From Thermoleophilum album (GTDB lineage Bacteria > Actinomycetota > Thermoleophilia > Solirubrobacterales > Thermoleophilaceae), in the NCBI RefSeq assembly GCF_028867705.1, contig NZ_CP066171.1, positions 2,048,805-2,112,804 of the forward strand: 64,000 nucleotides of DNA, written 5' to 3'. Position 1 is the stretch's first letter; the number at the start of each line of letters is the position of its first letter. Shown here piece after piece: positions 8,032-16,392 of the stretch. The notes beneath the pieces are model-generated. The model saw nothing but the letters and a program-made list of their open reading frames with translations. It searched no databases and had not been told where the DNA came from. A program made the position numbers and the translations under genes.

Positions 8032-9082
8032 CGATCGACCCGAGGTACGCGTCGATCCCTTGAGCGGGCTGCGTGTGATCGTCGCCCACGGGCGTGCGGC
8101 GCGACCCGGCGGCTGGCTCGCCGCTAGCGATCGGGCCGGGCCGGATCTCGTCGGCTCCGACCCTTTCGCCGAGGGCAACGAGTCGGCCACGCCCCCCGAA
8201 GTCGATGCGGTACGGCCCGGGGGCAGCGCCCCCGACACGCCCGGCTGGCAAGTGCGGGTGGTGCCGAACAAGTTCCCGGCTCTCGTTCCCGCCGGGGAAG
8301 GTGGACCGGCGCGACCTGTCGATGGCAGCAGCGGAACGACGCTGGAGCTCGACCCCTTCGGCGGTCGCGGCGAAGTCGAGCTGTTCGCGGCGGCACCGGC
8401 GGTCGGCGCTCACGAGGTGATCGTCAACAGTCCTCGACCCGTGACGACGTTGGCGGCGCTCGCTGTTGAGGAGCTGAGGGTCGCCGTTTCTGTGTGGCAG
8501 CGGCGGATGCGCATCAACCGGGCACGCGGTTACCCGCAGCTGATCGTCAACGAGGGTCACGCCGCCGGCGCTTCGCTGACCCACACCCACGCCCAGCTCT
8601 ACGTGCTGCCGTTCCTGCCCCAGCTGGTGGCGCGCGAGCGCGAGCGTTTCACCGCCTACTACGAGCGCACGCAAGGCCGCAACCTGCTCGCCGACCTCGT
8701 TCAAGCCGAAGTCCGCACCAGCGAACGTGTCGTTTGGGTCGACGAGCAGTGCGTCGCCTTCTGTCCCTTCGCGGCGCGGGCGGCTTTTCACGTGGTGATC
8801 GCGCCCCGGCGCCCGGCGGCGCGTTTCGAGGACGACGAGCCGCCGGCACGGGCGCTCTGGGCGACGCTCAAGAAGTTGCGCCACGCCTGCGGGGGCGATC
8901 CGCCGCTGAACCTCTTCGTGCGCACCGCGCCTGACGGCGCACAAGCTTTCTGCTGGCGTATCGAGCTGCTGCCGCGGCTCGCCCAACCGGCCGGACTCGA
9001 GCTCGGCGCCGGCGTCCACGTGTGCCCGCTCGCGCCCGAGCGCGCCGCGGCGCTGCTGCGAGCGGCCGACCCGAAGCTCTGA
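8021..9082 (+). CDS. galT: Galactose-1-phosphate uridylyltransferase-like protein
   Basis: A 353-residue protein of the GalT branch of the HIT superfamily. Seen: VRVVPNKFPAL at about 77-88, HEVIVNSP at 131-138, and NEGHAAGASLTHTHAQL, where HTHAQ (188-192) matches the H-x-H-x-Q active site that forms the uridylyl-His intermediate. Canonical enzymes have a CPFCPGNE-type zinc-binding segment; here the matching stretch near residues 45-58 reads DPFAEGNESATPP without Cys, so the structural zinc site is reduced. The ATG at 8021 overlaps the TlpA-like gene by 11 bp. The real substrate may be another sugar-1-phosphate, because no galK or galE lies nearby. Confidence 0.8.
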   Translation: MRASDRPEVRVDPLSGLRVIVAHGRAARPGGWLAASDRAGPDLVGSDPFAEGNESATPPEVDAVRPGGSAPDTPGWQVRVVPNKFPALVPAGEGGPARPVDGSSGTTLELDPFGGRGEVELFAAAPAVGAHEVIVNSPRPVTTLAALAVEELRVAVSVWQRRMRINRARGYPQLIVNEGHAAGASLTHTHAQLYVLPFLPQLVARERERFTAYYERTQGRNLLADLVQAEVRTSERVVWVDEQCVAFCPFAARAAFHVVIAPRRPAARFEDDEPPARALWATLKKLRHACGGDPPLNLFVRTAPDGAQAFCWRIELLPRLAQPAGLELGAGVHVCPLAPERAAALLRAADPKL

Positions 9083-9238
9083 GGGCACCACGCGGGGAGA
9101 CGAGGGCGGCGCCCGGGGGGCGAGCGGCGGACGGGCCGCCGCTTCGCGCCACCACCGCCGCGACAATCTCCGCCACGGCGCGGCCGACCGCAGCCCACCG
9201 CTGCCGCGCGGGCGCGTCTACCCTCCCGACTGCCACGA

Positions 9239-9311
9239 GCCCCCGTAGCTCAGTGGATAGAGCACGCGCCTCCTAAGCGCGGTGTCGCAGGTTCGATTCC
9301 TGCCGGGGGCA
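9239..9311 (+). tRNA. tRNA-Arg (anticodon CCT)
   Basis: A 73-nt cloverleaf. The acceptor stem GCCCCCG pairs with CGGGGGC, the D arm is GCTC...GAGC, and the anticodon stem CGCGC/GCGCG encloses loop CTCCTAA (anticodon CCT). The T arm is GCAGG-TTCGATT-CCTGC. The discriminator is A and CCA is not encoded. It reads the AGG codon. Confidence 0.97.
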
Positions 9312-9443
9312 TCGCAGCACGGACGCGCTAGCCCGCCTTGCGCCCGCGGAGGCTCGCGCCCGACGCGGAAAGCGCTGCTCGCGCACACTTCCGGTGCTCG
9401 CGCACACGTCTGGTGGCGCGGCTCGGTGCGTGCCGGAACTCCC

Positions 9444-10073
9444 CTACGCCCCGAAGGCGCGGGGTGCGGGCTGGTCGGGACGGTCGGGGTAGACGTCGTC
9501 GATCGTCGTCAAGGCCCTGTAGGCGCCGCTCCCCAGAGCGTCGCGAACCGCGTCGGCACCGCCGCTTAGGCGGTCGAGCACACACAGCGCACCGACGACC
9601 TCACCCCCCTCTTCGCGCACGCGCTCGATCGCTTTTACGAGCGAGCCGCCGCTCGTCACCACGTCCTCGACAATCAGGCAGCGCTGGCCGGCCACCGGTG
9701 GCCCTTCGATCCACCGTCCGAGACCGTGCCGCTTCGGCTCTTTGCGCACCAGGAACGCGCTCAGCTCGCCATCGGCGGCTAGCGCTGCGCAAGCGATCGG
9801 GTCGGCGCCGAGCGTCAACCCGCCGACAGCGCGAGCGCCGAGCGCGCGGGCGTGCTCGGCGACGAGCTCGCCCACGAGCGCGAATCCCGGCGCGCGCAAA
9901 AGCGCGCGCCGGCAGTCCACGTAGTAAGACGCGCGGGCGCCGCTCGCGAGCGTCACTTCTGCGATCACGAGCGCCTCGTCGCGCAAAAGCTGCGCGAGCT
10001 GCTCGAGGCGACGATCGCTGCGAGGCTTATCTCCGCTCAAACGAGCGCCGATAGTAGGGGATGAGGTGCGCAC
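9444..10073 (-). CDS. pyrE: Orotate phosphoribosyltransferase
   Basis: It converts orotate and PRPP to orotidine 5'-phosphate in pyrimidine synthesis. The 209 residues include SYYVDCRRALLRAPG, GGLTLGADPIA, VRKEPKRHGLG with the catalytic Lys/His loop, and the PRPP-binding motif CLIVEDVVTSGGS. The length is normal. The GTG at 10073 is taken as the start, although no clear Shine-Dalgarno precedes it; a TTG at 10040 is a plausible later start. With GTG the gene overlaps the divergent membrane-protein gene by 8 bp, which favours the later start. No other pyr gene is adjacent. Confidence 0.92.
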   Translation of the reverse strand: MRTSSPTIGARLSGDKPRSDRRLEQLAQLLRDEALVIAEVTLASGARASYYVDCRRALLRAPGFALVGELVAEHARALGARAVGGLTLGADPIACAALAADGELSAFLVRKEPKRHGLGRWIEGPPVAGQRCLIVEDVVTSGGSLVKAIERVREEGGEVVGALCVLDRLSGGADAVRDALGSGAYRALTTIDDVYPDRPDQPAPRAFGA

Positions 10074-10455
10074 GCTGGTTCGAATCGTTGCGGTAGTGGC
10101 GAGCCTGGTGATCGTCCTGAGCTTCGCGATGTTCGCTGCCGATCAGGGCGCTCGCGGCCGCGACGAGCAGCTCCAGAAACTTCAGGAGCAAATCGCGCCT
10201 CCGGCGCCCGGGGCGAACGCCGAGCGGTTGCGCGAAGCCCGTCACGGCAAGCTCCGCGAAGCCGTCGACGACGCCAACGACTTCTTGCTGAAACCGTTCG
10301 CCGGCGCCGTGACGAGCTCGAACCCGTGGGTCGCGCGTGGCGTCCCGGCTCTGCTCGGGCTGCTGGTGTGGGGCTTTTTGCTGGGGTTACTGGCGAATCT
10401 GATCCCCCAGCGTGCGCGAACCGTGCGCGACTGGCGCACCGGCCAGCCGATCTAG
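10066..10455 (+). CDS. Small two-helix membrane protein of unknown function
   Basis: A 129-residue protein with one transmembrane segment at about 7-25 and another at about 88-112, joined by a charged, possibly coiled stretch (RGRDEQLQKLQEQI and following) that would lie outside the cell. AGGGG stands 5 nt before the GTG at 10066. It ends with a short basic cytoplasmic tail. I do not recognise the family. It is divergent from pyrE and precedes the riboswitch-controlled M23 peptidase gene. Confidence 0.6.
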   Translation: MRTLVRIVAVVASLVIVLSFAMFAADQGARGRDEQLQKLQEQIAPPAPGANAERLREARHGKLREAVDDANDFLLKPFAGAVTSSNPWVARGVPALLGLLVWGFLLGLLANLIPQRARTVRDWRTGQPI

Positions 10456-10524
10456 CGCGAACCGAGTCGACGCAGGCGACGATCCCGAACAGCGGCCCAC
10501 AGTGGCCAACTGTGCCGCTTGGGC

Positions 10525-10553
10525 TTGGTATCGACGCCCGGACACGCTAACCT
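10525..10553 (+). promoter_or_regulatory. Candidate sigma-70-type promoter before the riboswitch
   Basis: TTGGTA (10525-10530) and TAACCT (10548-10553) are separated by exactly 17 bp. Transcription would begin near 10560, just upstream of the riboswitch aptamer. Confidence 0.5.
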
Positions 10554-10599
10554 GCGCGCAGCGCCCGCCCGACAGGGTCGTGGCGAAGGCAGTCGCCTT

Positions 10600-10758
10600 A
10601 CATAAGGACTTGTAGTCCCAAGGCCGAGTCCTCGCGCCGCCCGGTGCGAGGAGCGGGGGACCCAAAGACCGCCACCGGTCAAGGGGCGAATCGCCGCCCG
10701 AGCGCGGCGTAGCGCCACTTCCAGCGCGAGCCCGACAGCTAACCCCGTAGGCCGCAAC
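10600..10758 (+). ncRNA. Cyclic di-AMP riboswitch (ydaO-yuaA type)
   Basis: The leader shows the ydaO aptamer's conserved blocks in order: GCGGGGGACCCAA at about 10653-10665, AGGGGCGAATCG at about 10682-10693, and GACAGCTAACCCCGTAGGC at 10734-10752. A GC hairpin (CTCGCG...) lies between the 5' element and the first block. In actinobacteria this riboswitch class typically controls cell-wall hydrolases, which matches the M23 peptidase gene immediately downstream. The 5' boundary is approximate. Ligand binding is inferred from family knowledge. Confidence 0.88.
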
Positions 10759-10780
10759 AGGAAGGGGGCATGACCGAGAC

Positions 10781-12406
10781 ATGCACCAACAGCGTGATCT
10801 CGCATCACGGGAGTTGTGGCAACGAGAGATCGAGCGGTCGCGGCGAAGGCGCGCACTCGCGCCTGTGGCGAGAAAAGAGCTTGCGCGCAAGCGCCGCCTC
10901 TCCGCGGCGATCGTCTCGGCAGTGCTGGCGGGACACGCCGCACCCGCAGCTGCCGGGGGCCGCAGCGCCACAGGCGGCTCGGGAGAGGAACGCGGCGGAC
11001 GCCAGGTCGTCGAGCTGCGCGAGGGATCGCTCCCGCTCGCGCGCGGTTCGGTAGGCGATCTCGTCGCCGAGGTGCAGCGCAAGCTCGGCGTTGCAGCGGA
11101 CGGGATCTTCGGTCCCCAGACCGAGCGAGCCGTGCGCGCATTCCAGGCCCGGGCCGGCCTGGCGAGCGACGGGATCGTCGGGCCGCTCACCTGGTCGGCC
11201 CTTTTCGGCGCCGACACCGTCGCCTCGCTGCCGTCGGGGAGCGAGCGCGCCGGTCTGGTCGCGGTTGCGCGCACCGCGGTGCGGGTGGCACGGGCGTCGG
11301 CCGTCGCGCGCGTGGAGCGACGTTTGGAGCGCCGAGCGCGCAAGCTTGGTGTGGACCGTGGGCGCACGTCGGGCGGCGCTGCCTGGGCGCCGGCAGCGCA
11401 CAACCCGGCTGACAACACCGCGGTGCCCCCGTCGTCGCCCGCACCGGCCCCCGGTGGTGGCGTGTGCGGCACGACGACGCGCCCAGTGAGCGGGGTCGTG
11501 ACGAGCAATTTCGGCGAGCGCCGCCCCGGCCATAGGCACAGCGGTATCGACATCGCAGCGCCGACGGGCACTCCGGTACGTGCGTTCGACTGCGGCACGG
11601 TGTCGGTTGCGGGGGCCCAGAGCGGCTACGGCAACATCGTGTGCATCCGCCACAGCGGATCGTTCAGCACCTGCTACGCGCACCTCAGTCGCTTCGCCGT
11701 GCGCGCGGGTCAGCGTGTCGCGAGCGGGCAGGTGATCGGCTACGTCGGTTGCACGGGCACGTGCACCGGTCCCCATCTGCACTTCGAGACGCGCGTCGGT
11801 GGCCACCCGGTCGATCCGCGGCAGCGCCTTGTCGCAGCGGGCACCGCGCGCACACGCGCGCAAGTGGCATCGCGCAGCGCGCAAGCGGTCACGCGAACGC
11901 GCACGGCCGCGACAGAGCGAGCGCAGCGGGGAGCGATCACGGGGGCGAGCACGACCGCGCGCTGGAGCCAACCCCCGGCGACCGAGCGCGAAGCGCCGAA
12001 CGGCGGCGCGGGTGCGGCGAGCACCCAGGCCGTCGGCGGCGCTCCGGCCACCGTCGACCCGTCGGCCACGGGCAGCGGCGGCGCGAACGCGCCGACCAGC
12101 ACGTCAACAGCGAGCTCGCAAAACGCGGGTACGACTGTCCCGGCAAGCAGCGCCGCTGCGCCGCGAACCCAGGGCGCCCAACAAACGTCGCCCGCCCCGC
12201 GAGCGGCGGAACACAACGGAGCTACGAGCGTCATCCGTCCCCCTGCCGCGGCCGCCTCGCAACAGTCGGCGTCGACGAACGTTGTGGACTCGTCGGCAGC
12301 GGGGTCCGTCGACGCCGACGCCGCAGACGGCGCTAGCGGCACAGCGGGCGACGCGGGCTCGGCAGCGAGTTCTGTTAGCGGGTCCGCGGCGAGCCCGGCG
12401 AACTGA
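10781..12406 (+). CDS. Secreted M23 (LytM-type) peptidase with peptidoglycan-binding domain
   Basis: A 541-residue probable cell-wall hydrolase. A basic N-terminus and a hydrophobic stretch (about 37-55, ending AAPAAAG) form the export signal. A peptidoglycan-binding domain follows (about 85-150, with GIFGPQTERAVRAFQ and SDGIVGPLTWSALF). The M23 domain lies at about 225-350: the zinc ligands are in HSGID and GPHLHFE, preceded by TSNFGERRPG. The last 180 residues are Ala/Thr/Ser-rich and probably a wall-spanning linker. The Shine-Dalgarno AGGAAGGGGG is at 10759-10768; an ATG at 10770 is out of frame, so the ATG at 10781 is used. Expression is probably under the c-di-AMP riboswitch just upstream. 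Confidence 0.92.
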   Translation: MHQQRDLASRELWQREIERSRRRRALAPVARKELARKRRLSAAIVSAVLAGHAAPAAAGGRSATGGSGEERGGRQVVELREGSLPLARGSVGDLVAEVQRKLGVAADGIFGPQTERAVRAFQARAGLASDGIVGPLTWSALFGADTVASLPSGSERAGLVAVARTAVRVARASAVARVERRLERRARKLGVDRGRTSGGAAWAPAAHNPADNTAVPPSSPAPAPGGGVCGTTTRPVSGVVTSNFGERRPGHRHSGIDIAAPTGTPVRAFDCGTVSVAGAQSGYGNIVCIRHSGSFSTCYAHLSRFAVRAGQRVASGQVIGYVGCTGTCTGPHLHFETRVGGHPVDPRQRLVAAGTARTRAQVASRSAQAVTRTRTAATERAQRGAITGASTTARWSQPPATEREAPNGGAGAASTQAVGGAPATVDPSATGSGGANAPTSTSTASSQNAGTTVPASSAAAPRTQGAQQTSPAPRAAEHNGATSVIRPPAAAASQQSASTNVVDSSAAGSVDADAADGASGTAGDAGSAASSVSGSAASPAN

Positions 12407-12466
12407 CGAGCTTGCTGAGAGGCTTCCTCCCACGAGACAGGCAGAAGGCAAGGGGATCCGGGAACC

Positions 12467-12503
12467 GGCACGGCCCGCGCTGAGCGCGGGCCGTGCCCCT
12501 TTT
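12467..12503 (+). terminator. Rho-independent terminator after the M23 gene
   Basis: A perfect 14-bp GC stem, GGCACGGCCCGCGC paired with GCGCGGGCCGTGCC around a TGA loop, is followed by CCTTTT. It lies in the convergent gap and abuts the stop of the opposite CPBP gene. It may stop transcription from both sides, though only the forward strand has the T-run. Confidence 0.9.
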
Positions 12504-13417
12504 CAACCAGAAGGGGATCGCTGAAGCATCGGCAGAGTGCGGACGCTAGCCGCACACAGCGCCAGCATCGCTGCGCCGACAGCGAGGGTCACAGCGTCGT
12601 GCGGAGCCTGTCCCGAGAGTGCGAGCGTGTTGTTGAAGGCGTGCAGCGCGATCGGCGCGAACAGCGTGCCCGTGCGCTCGTAAAGGAGACAGAGAAGGAA
12701 CCCGAACAGCGCGAGCGGCGGAACGATCAACAGTTGGTCGGCGCTCTGGAAGTCCCAGTGCAGAAACCCGAAGACGACACCGTCGACCGCGGCCGCGAGC
12801 AAGACCGCTAGCCGGCCCCGCAGCGCGCGGTAGAAGAAACCGCGGAAAAACAGCTCTTCGGCGACCGGCGCCACAGCGACGATCAAGATCGCCGCCGCGA
12901 CGAGACCGCCGACACCATCGTCGGCGCCGAGATCGCGCGCCACGGTCTGCTCGATGTCGGGTTTGACGAGCAGCGAGTAGGCGATCACGGCGGTGTAGTA
13001 GGCGACGGCAGCCAGCGCTACCGCCGCCGCGACCCGCCCGACGGGACCACCACGAAAGCCGAAGTCGCGCGCGCGCACCGATCCCGACAGCGAGGCGAAC
13101 GCCACCGCCGAAACGGCAAAAACCACCGCCTGCACGAGCGTGGCTAAAACGCGGAAGGCAAGCGTTTCGTCGTGTCCGCTGTCGATGCCGAGGAGAGCGG
13201 CGAGCATCCCGGCGAGCGCCAGGGTCATGAAGATCGCACACACGAAGGCGGCGAACCCCTGCCACGGCCGCCATGCCGGCCCGTCTTGCGGCGCGCCGCG
13301 CACGCCAGCCGCACGGCGACCTCGCTGCGGTCGCGATCGCCACACGACGCGCGGCGCTTCGTGCGAAAGCTCTTCCCCGCCGTGCTTTGCGGAGTCTGTC
13401 GCTCGTTCCTCGTTCAC
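12503..13417 (-). CDS. CPBP-family intramembrane glutamic protease (CAAX protease/Abi)
   Basis: A 304-residue polytopic membrane protein. The three family motifs are clear: EELFFRG (EExxxR), FGFLH and HAFNN (HxxxN), all within predicted helices in the C-terminal half. The N-terminal 45 residues are charged and cytoplasmic, and about seven hydrophobic segments follow. Members cleave prenylated or other membrane substrates, or act in bacteriocin self-protection; the substrate cannot be told here. The start is GTG at 13417, with no strong ribosome binding site. It converges with the M23 gene across the terminator. Confidence 0.88.
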   Translation of the reverse strand: MNEERATDSAKHGGEELSHEAPRVVWRSRPQRGRRAAGVRGAPQDGPAWRPWQGFAAFVCAIFMTLALAGMLAALLGIDSGHDETLAFRVLATLVQAVVFAVSAVAFASLSGSVRARDFGFRGGPVGRVAAAVALAAVAYYTAVIAYSLLVKPDIEQTVARDLGADDGVGGLVAAAILIVAVAPVAEELFFRGFFYRALRGRLAVLLAAAVDGVVFGFLHWDFQSADQLLIVPPLALFGFLLCLLYERTGTLFAPIALHAFNNTLALSGQAPHDAVTLAVGAAMLALCAASVRTLPMLQRSPSG

Positions 13418-13481
13418 CTGAGCAAGAAAGCCGGTTTCGCCGCCATCGGATTGCGGCGGTCGTCGCGGCGGGCGCCGCTCG

Positions 13482-14243
13482 CTACGCAGTGGAGAGTAGG
13501 GGCACTAGCTGGTCGAGCGCCTCCACACGGTCTCTCGCCTCAGGGTGCACACCCTGGCGATCGACGAGGACGGCGCGCGCTCCGGCAAGCCGCGCGCCGA
13601 CGAGATCCGCACAGGGGTCGTCGCCGACGTGCAGCAAATCGCGAACCGCGACTCCTGCCGCCCGAGCCGCGGCTTCGAAGACCCGGCGGTCGGGCTTCGC
13701 GGCACCGAGCTCGGCGCTCGTCACCATGCCACGCAGGTAGCTGTCGATGCCGTGCTCGGCGAGGATCGCGGCGAGACCGCAATCCCAGTTGCTCGCTACC
13801 ACCACGGGCACACCGCACTGGCGGGCACGCGCGAGTAGGCGAAGCGCGTCCGGGTAGGGCGTGAAAGCGATCGCGTCGAGCAGCGCATCGAGAACAGCAG
13901 CCTCGCGCTCGGCTGCCCTCGCCTCCAGCGCGACGAGCTCGGGCAGGTGACGGTCTACGACCTGCGCGCAGCGGCGGCGCAGGTCGTCGAGGCGCGCGGG
14001 GTCCGAACCCTCGAGATGGTGGGCGCGGTAGTAGGCGATCTCAGCCGCGATGGCGCGCTCGACCGCAGCTCGGTCGAGCTCGACGCCGAAGCGCGCAGCG
14101 AGCGCCCGGCGCAGGCGTGGCGCCGGCGGCTCGAGACACAGGATCGTGCCGAGAGCGTCGAGCGAGAGCGCCCGCACAGGCCCGTCCAGGGGTGCACCGA
14201 GGTGCTCGGCCGGTCCGGGCGCTGCGCTCGCCGGAGCCGTCAT
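13482..14243 (-). CDS. HAD-superfamily hydrolase
   Basis: A 253-residue phosphatase-like protein. Motif I is SLDALGTIL, with the nucleophile Asp but no second Asp (DxDxT becomes DALGT), as in the haloacid-dehalogenase-like branch. Motif II Ser is in VVASNWD, motif III Lys in GAAKPDRRVFE, and motif IV is LHVGDDPCAD. An alpha-helical cap lies at about 35-110. The ATG at 14243 overlaps the stop of the upstream mannosyltransferase gene (ATGA), so the two are translationally coupled. A phosphomonoesterase is most likely; the substrate is unknown. Confidence 0.88.
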   Translation of the reverse strand: MTAPASAAPGPAEHLGAPLDGPVRALSLDALGTILCLEPPAPRLRRALAARFGVELDRAAVERAIAAEIAYYRAHHLEGSDPARLDDLRRRCAQVVDRHLPELVALEARAAEREAAVLDALLDAIAFTPYPDALRLLARARQCGVPVVVASNWDCGLAAILAEHGIDSYLRGMVTSAELGAAKPDRRVFEAAARAAGVAVRDLLHVGDDPCADLVGARLAGARAVLVDRQGVHPEARDRVEALDQLVPLLSTA

Positions 14244-15541
14244 CCGATCCAGTTCCAGCTCCCGTAGAGAGCGGCGAACGCGCCGAGCACGACCGCCGCC
14301 GATACCACCACGGCAGCGTCCGCACGCCGCTCGCGCGCCCAGACCGCGACCCCCCAGGCGAGCGGGAAGAGCGGCCCAAGGAAACGCGGCAGCGACATCA
14401 GCGGCTGGGGCACCGCGGGAACCGAGAGCGCGAACGCCAACACCGCGAGCGCCCACAGCCACAGCGCCACCGGAACGCGCCGCCAGGACACGGCCATCGC
14501 GCCGAGCGCCGCGAGGAGAAAGGCGAACAGCATCACATTCATCGCTGCGATTCGCAGTGGGTCGCCGGCGGCGAGACCGAAGTACACGACCTCGCGGCTT
14601 CCCGACGCCAGCTGGCGCACACCGAGCCAAGCTGCCTCGAACGCCCGCCAGACTCCGGCCAGCGGCCCGACAGTTTGGCGTGCCCAGGCGCTCTGGACGT
14701 CGACGAAGGCAAGCGCCGGTGCACCGCCCGCCGCTAGCAGCACAGCGAAAGCAGCGATCCCCGCGGGAACCAGCAGCAGCGCCAGCGCGTGCCACGTCAG
14801 TGCGCTGCCGGCGCGCCACCGCTGCCACCACACGAGCGCCAACGGCAACACGAGCAGCACGCCGACCGGTCGCGTAGCGGCGGCAAGACCGCCTGCCGCA
14901 GCGGCCAGCCACAACCGTCCCTGTAGTGCCCACGCGAGGCTTGCGGCGGCGGCCGCGAGAAACAGACTCTCGGCGTAGGGCGCCCCGAACCACAGCGATC
15001 CCGGGAAAGCGGACAGCAGCACAACGGCGAGACGGGCCGTGGCGCGATCCCGGCGCTCGCGCACGAGCCGGTACACGACACATGCTCCGACCACGAAAGC
15101 GAACAGGGCGATCGCGTACGCGGCGATCAGCCGCCCGCCGGGCCCGCCGCCGAGCACAATGCCCAGAGCGCGCACGAGGAGCGGATAGAGGGGAAAGAAC
15201 GCAGCCTTGAGGCCGGGATCGGCGCCGTACCCCTCGCCCGCGATGCGCAGGTACCACACGGCGTCCCAGCGCGCCATCGGCGCGAGCGCAAGGTCGACAC
15301 CGGACCCGAAGGGGTGGGTCAGGCGCGGGTCATCGAAGCGCAGCTCGTTCTGCCGGCCGATCGATCCGGCCGATTCGCTGCCGGCCGCAAGCAGAGCGGC
15401 GAACGCCGCGACTGCCCACACCGCGAGCCGGCTGGCGAGAGCGACGGCAACGACCCAGGCGAGCTCGCGGTCGATCGGTGGCAGCGCTCTGCGCGCCTGC
15501 GCAGGCCGGCGTCGCCCCGCCGCTCTAGCCTGCAGCGCCAT
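14240..15541 (-). CDS. PIG-V-like membrane mannosyltransferase
   Basis: A 433-residue multi-spanning (about 10-11 helices) GT-C type glycosyltransferase. Family signatures: RWDAVWYLRIA with the acidic catalytic-type residue in the first luminal loop, FFPLYPLLVR, SAFPGSLWFGAPYAESLFL, and ATRPVGVLL. Eukaryotic PIG-V adds the second mannose to the GPI anchor. Actinobacterial relatives use polyprenyl-phosphate mannose on cell-envelope glycans, which is the likely role here. The start ATG (15541-15539) overlaps the start ATG of the divergent mscS gene in the shared CATG, leaving no promoter space between them. Confidence 0.85.
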   Translation of the reverse strand: MALQARAAGRRRPAQARRALPPIDRELAWVVAVALASRLAVWAVAAFAALLAAGSESAGSIGRQNELRFDDPRLTHPFGSGVDLALAPMARWDAVWYLRIAGEGYGADPGLKAAFFPLYPLLVRALGIVLGGGPGGRLIAAYAIALFAFVVGACVVYRLVRERRDRATARLAVVLLSAFPGSLWFGAPYAESLFLAAAAASLAWALQGRLWLAAAAGGLAAATRPVGVLLVLPLALVWWQRWRAGSALTWHALALLLVPAGIAAFAVLLAAGGAPALAFVDVQSAWARQTVGPLAGVWRAFEAAWLGVRQLASGSREVVYFGLAAGDPLRIAAMNVMLFAFLLAALGAMAVSWRRVPVALWLWALAVLAFALSVPAVPQPLMSLPRFLGPLFPLAWGVAVWARERRADAAVVVSAAVVLGAFAALYGSWNWIG

Positions 15542-16328
15542 GCCCGATTTCTACACGGGAGCCTCGTTCTTGGCCGAACACCGTCGCGAGCTGACAGCGC
15601 TGGCGACGTTTCTCGGTGCGCTCTTCGTCGCCGAGTTGTTCGATCGCTCGCTCGCACGGCGCGCCCACAAGCTGCGCGAGGCGCTCGGCGCCGAGGAGCT
15701 TTCGCCGGAGACGCGTACTCGCCTGCGACTGGTGCGGCGCCTTGTGTTCGCGACGATCGTCGTCGTCGGTGCCGGTCTCGCCCTCGCCCAGTTTCCCGAC
15801 GTCCGTCGCCTCGCTACCGGTCTGCTCGCGTCCTCGGCAGTGGTCGGCATCGTCGTCGGTTTCGCCGCCCGCCAAACGCTCGCCAACGCGATCGCTGGGG
15901 TGCTGATCGCGATCACCCAGCCGGTGCGCGTAGGCGACATCGTCACCTTCGACGGCCGCCGCGGGCTCGTCGAAGACTTGGCGCTCAGCTACACGACGAT
16001 CCGCCTCGCCGACGGCGGTCGGCTGCTGATCCCCAACGAACGGCTCGTGCAGTCGACGCTCGAAAACCACACGTTGCGCGACCGCCGGCTGCTGGTCGAG
16101 GTCCCGCTGTGGGTCGACCGCTCCGTCGACCTCGAGCGCGCCGCCGCGCTGCCACGTTCGCGCGGCCTCGACGTGCGTGTCAACTGTGTGGAAAAGGAAG
16201 GCGTCGAGCTCGTCGCGTTGCTGCGCCTGCCGCCGCACGCAGACTGGGAGCAAGCACGCTCGGAACTCCTTTCGGACTGGCTGAACGCCCTCGGGCAGGC
16301 CGAAGCCAACGGTCACCGCGAAAGCTAG
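15540..16328 (+). CDS. mscS: Small-conductance mechanosensitive channel (MscS family)
   Basis: A 262-residue channel that opens on membrane tension and protects against hypo-osmotic shock. Three membrane segments are visible (about 15-30, 58-80 and 88-112). The last is the Gly/Ala-rich pore helix (VVGIVVGFAARQTLANAIAG), followed by the beta domain with PVRVGDIV and IPNERLVQS. The C-terminal vestibule is shorter than in E. coli MscS. The ATG at 15540 shares bases with the divergent start on the other strand. A PBP1A gene follows 64 bp downstream. Confidence 0.92.
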   Translation: MPDFYTGASFLAEHRRELTALATFLGALFVAELFDRSLARRAHKLREALGAEELSPETRTRLRLVRRLVFATIVVVGAGLALAQFPDVRRLATGLLASSAVVGIVVGFAARQTLANAIAGVLIAITQPVRVGDIVTFDGRRGLVEDLALSYTTIRLADGGRLLIPNERLVQSTLENHTLRDRRLLVEVPLWVDRSVDLERAAALPRSRGLDVRVNCVEKEGVELVALLRLPPHADWEQARSELLSDWLNALGQAEANGHRES

Positions 16329-16392
16329 AGCGCGGATATCCTCGACCCAGGCCGGCTGCCGCACCGCACCGGCCGCGTCCCGAGCGGCCGCG

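Noticed and set aside
9360..9410. Repeated TGCTCGCGCACAC after tRNA-Arg
   Set aside because: Two 13-bp copies in a GC-rich gap; too short and too few to support an attachment site or repeat family.
9338..10054. 238-residue Arg-rich forward frame over pyrE
   Set aside because: Antisense to pyrE with intact PRPP motif; the composition is typical of a GC shadow.
10770..11054. ATG at 10770 closer to the Shine-Dalgarno than the M23 start
   Set aside because: It is out of frame with the M23 protein and gives an unrecognisable 94-residue product, so the in-frame ATG at 10781 was kept.
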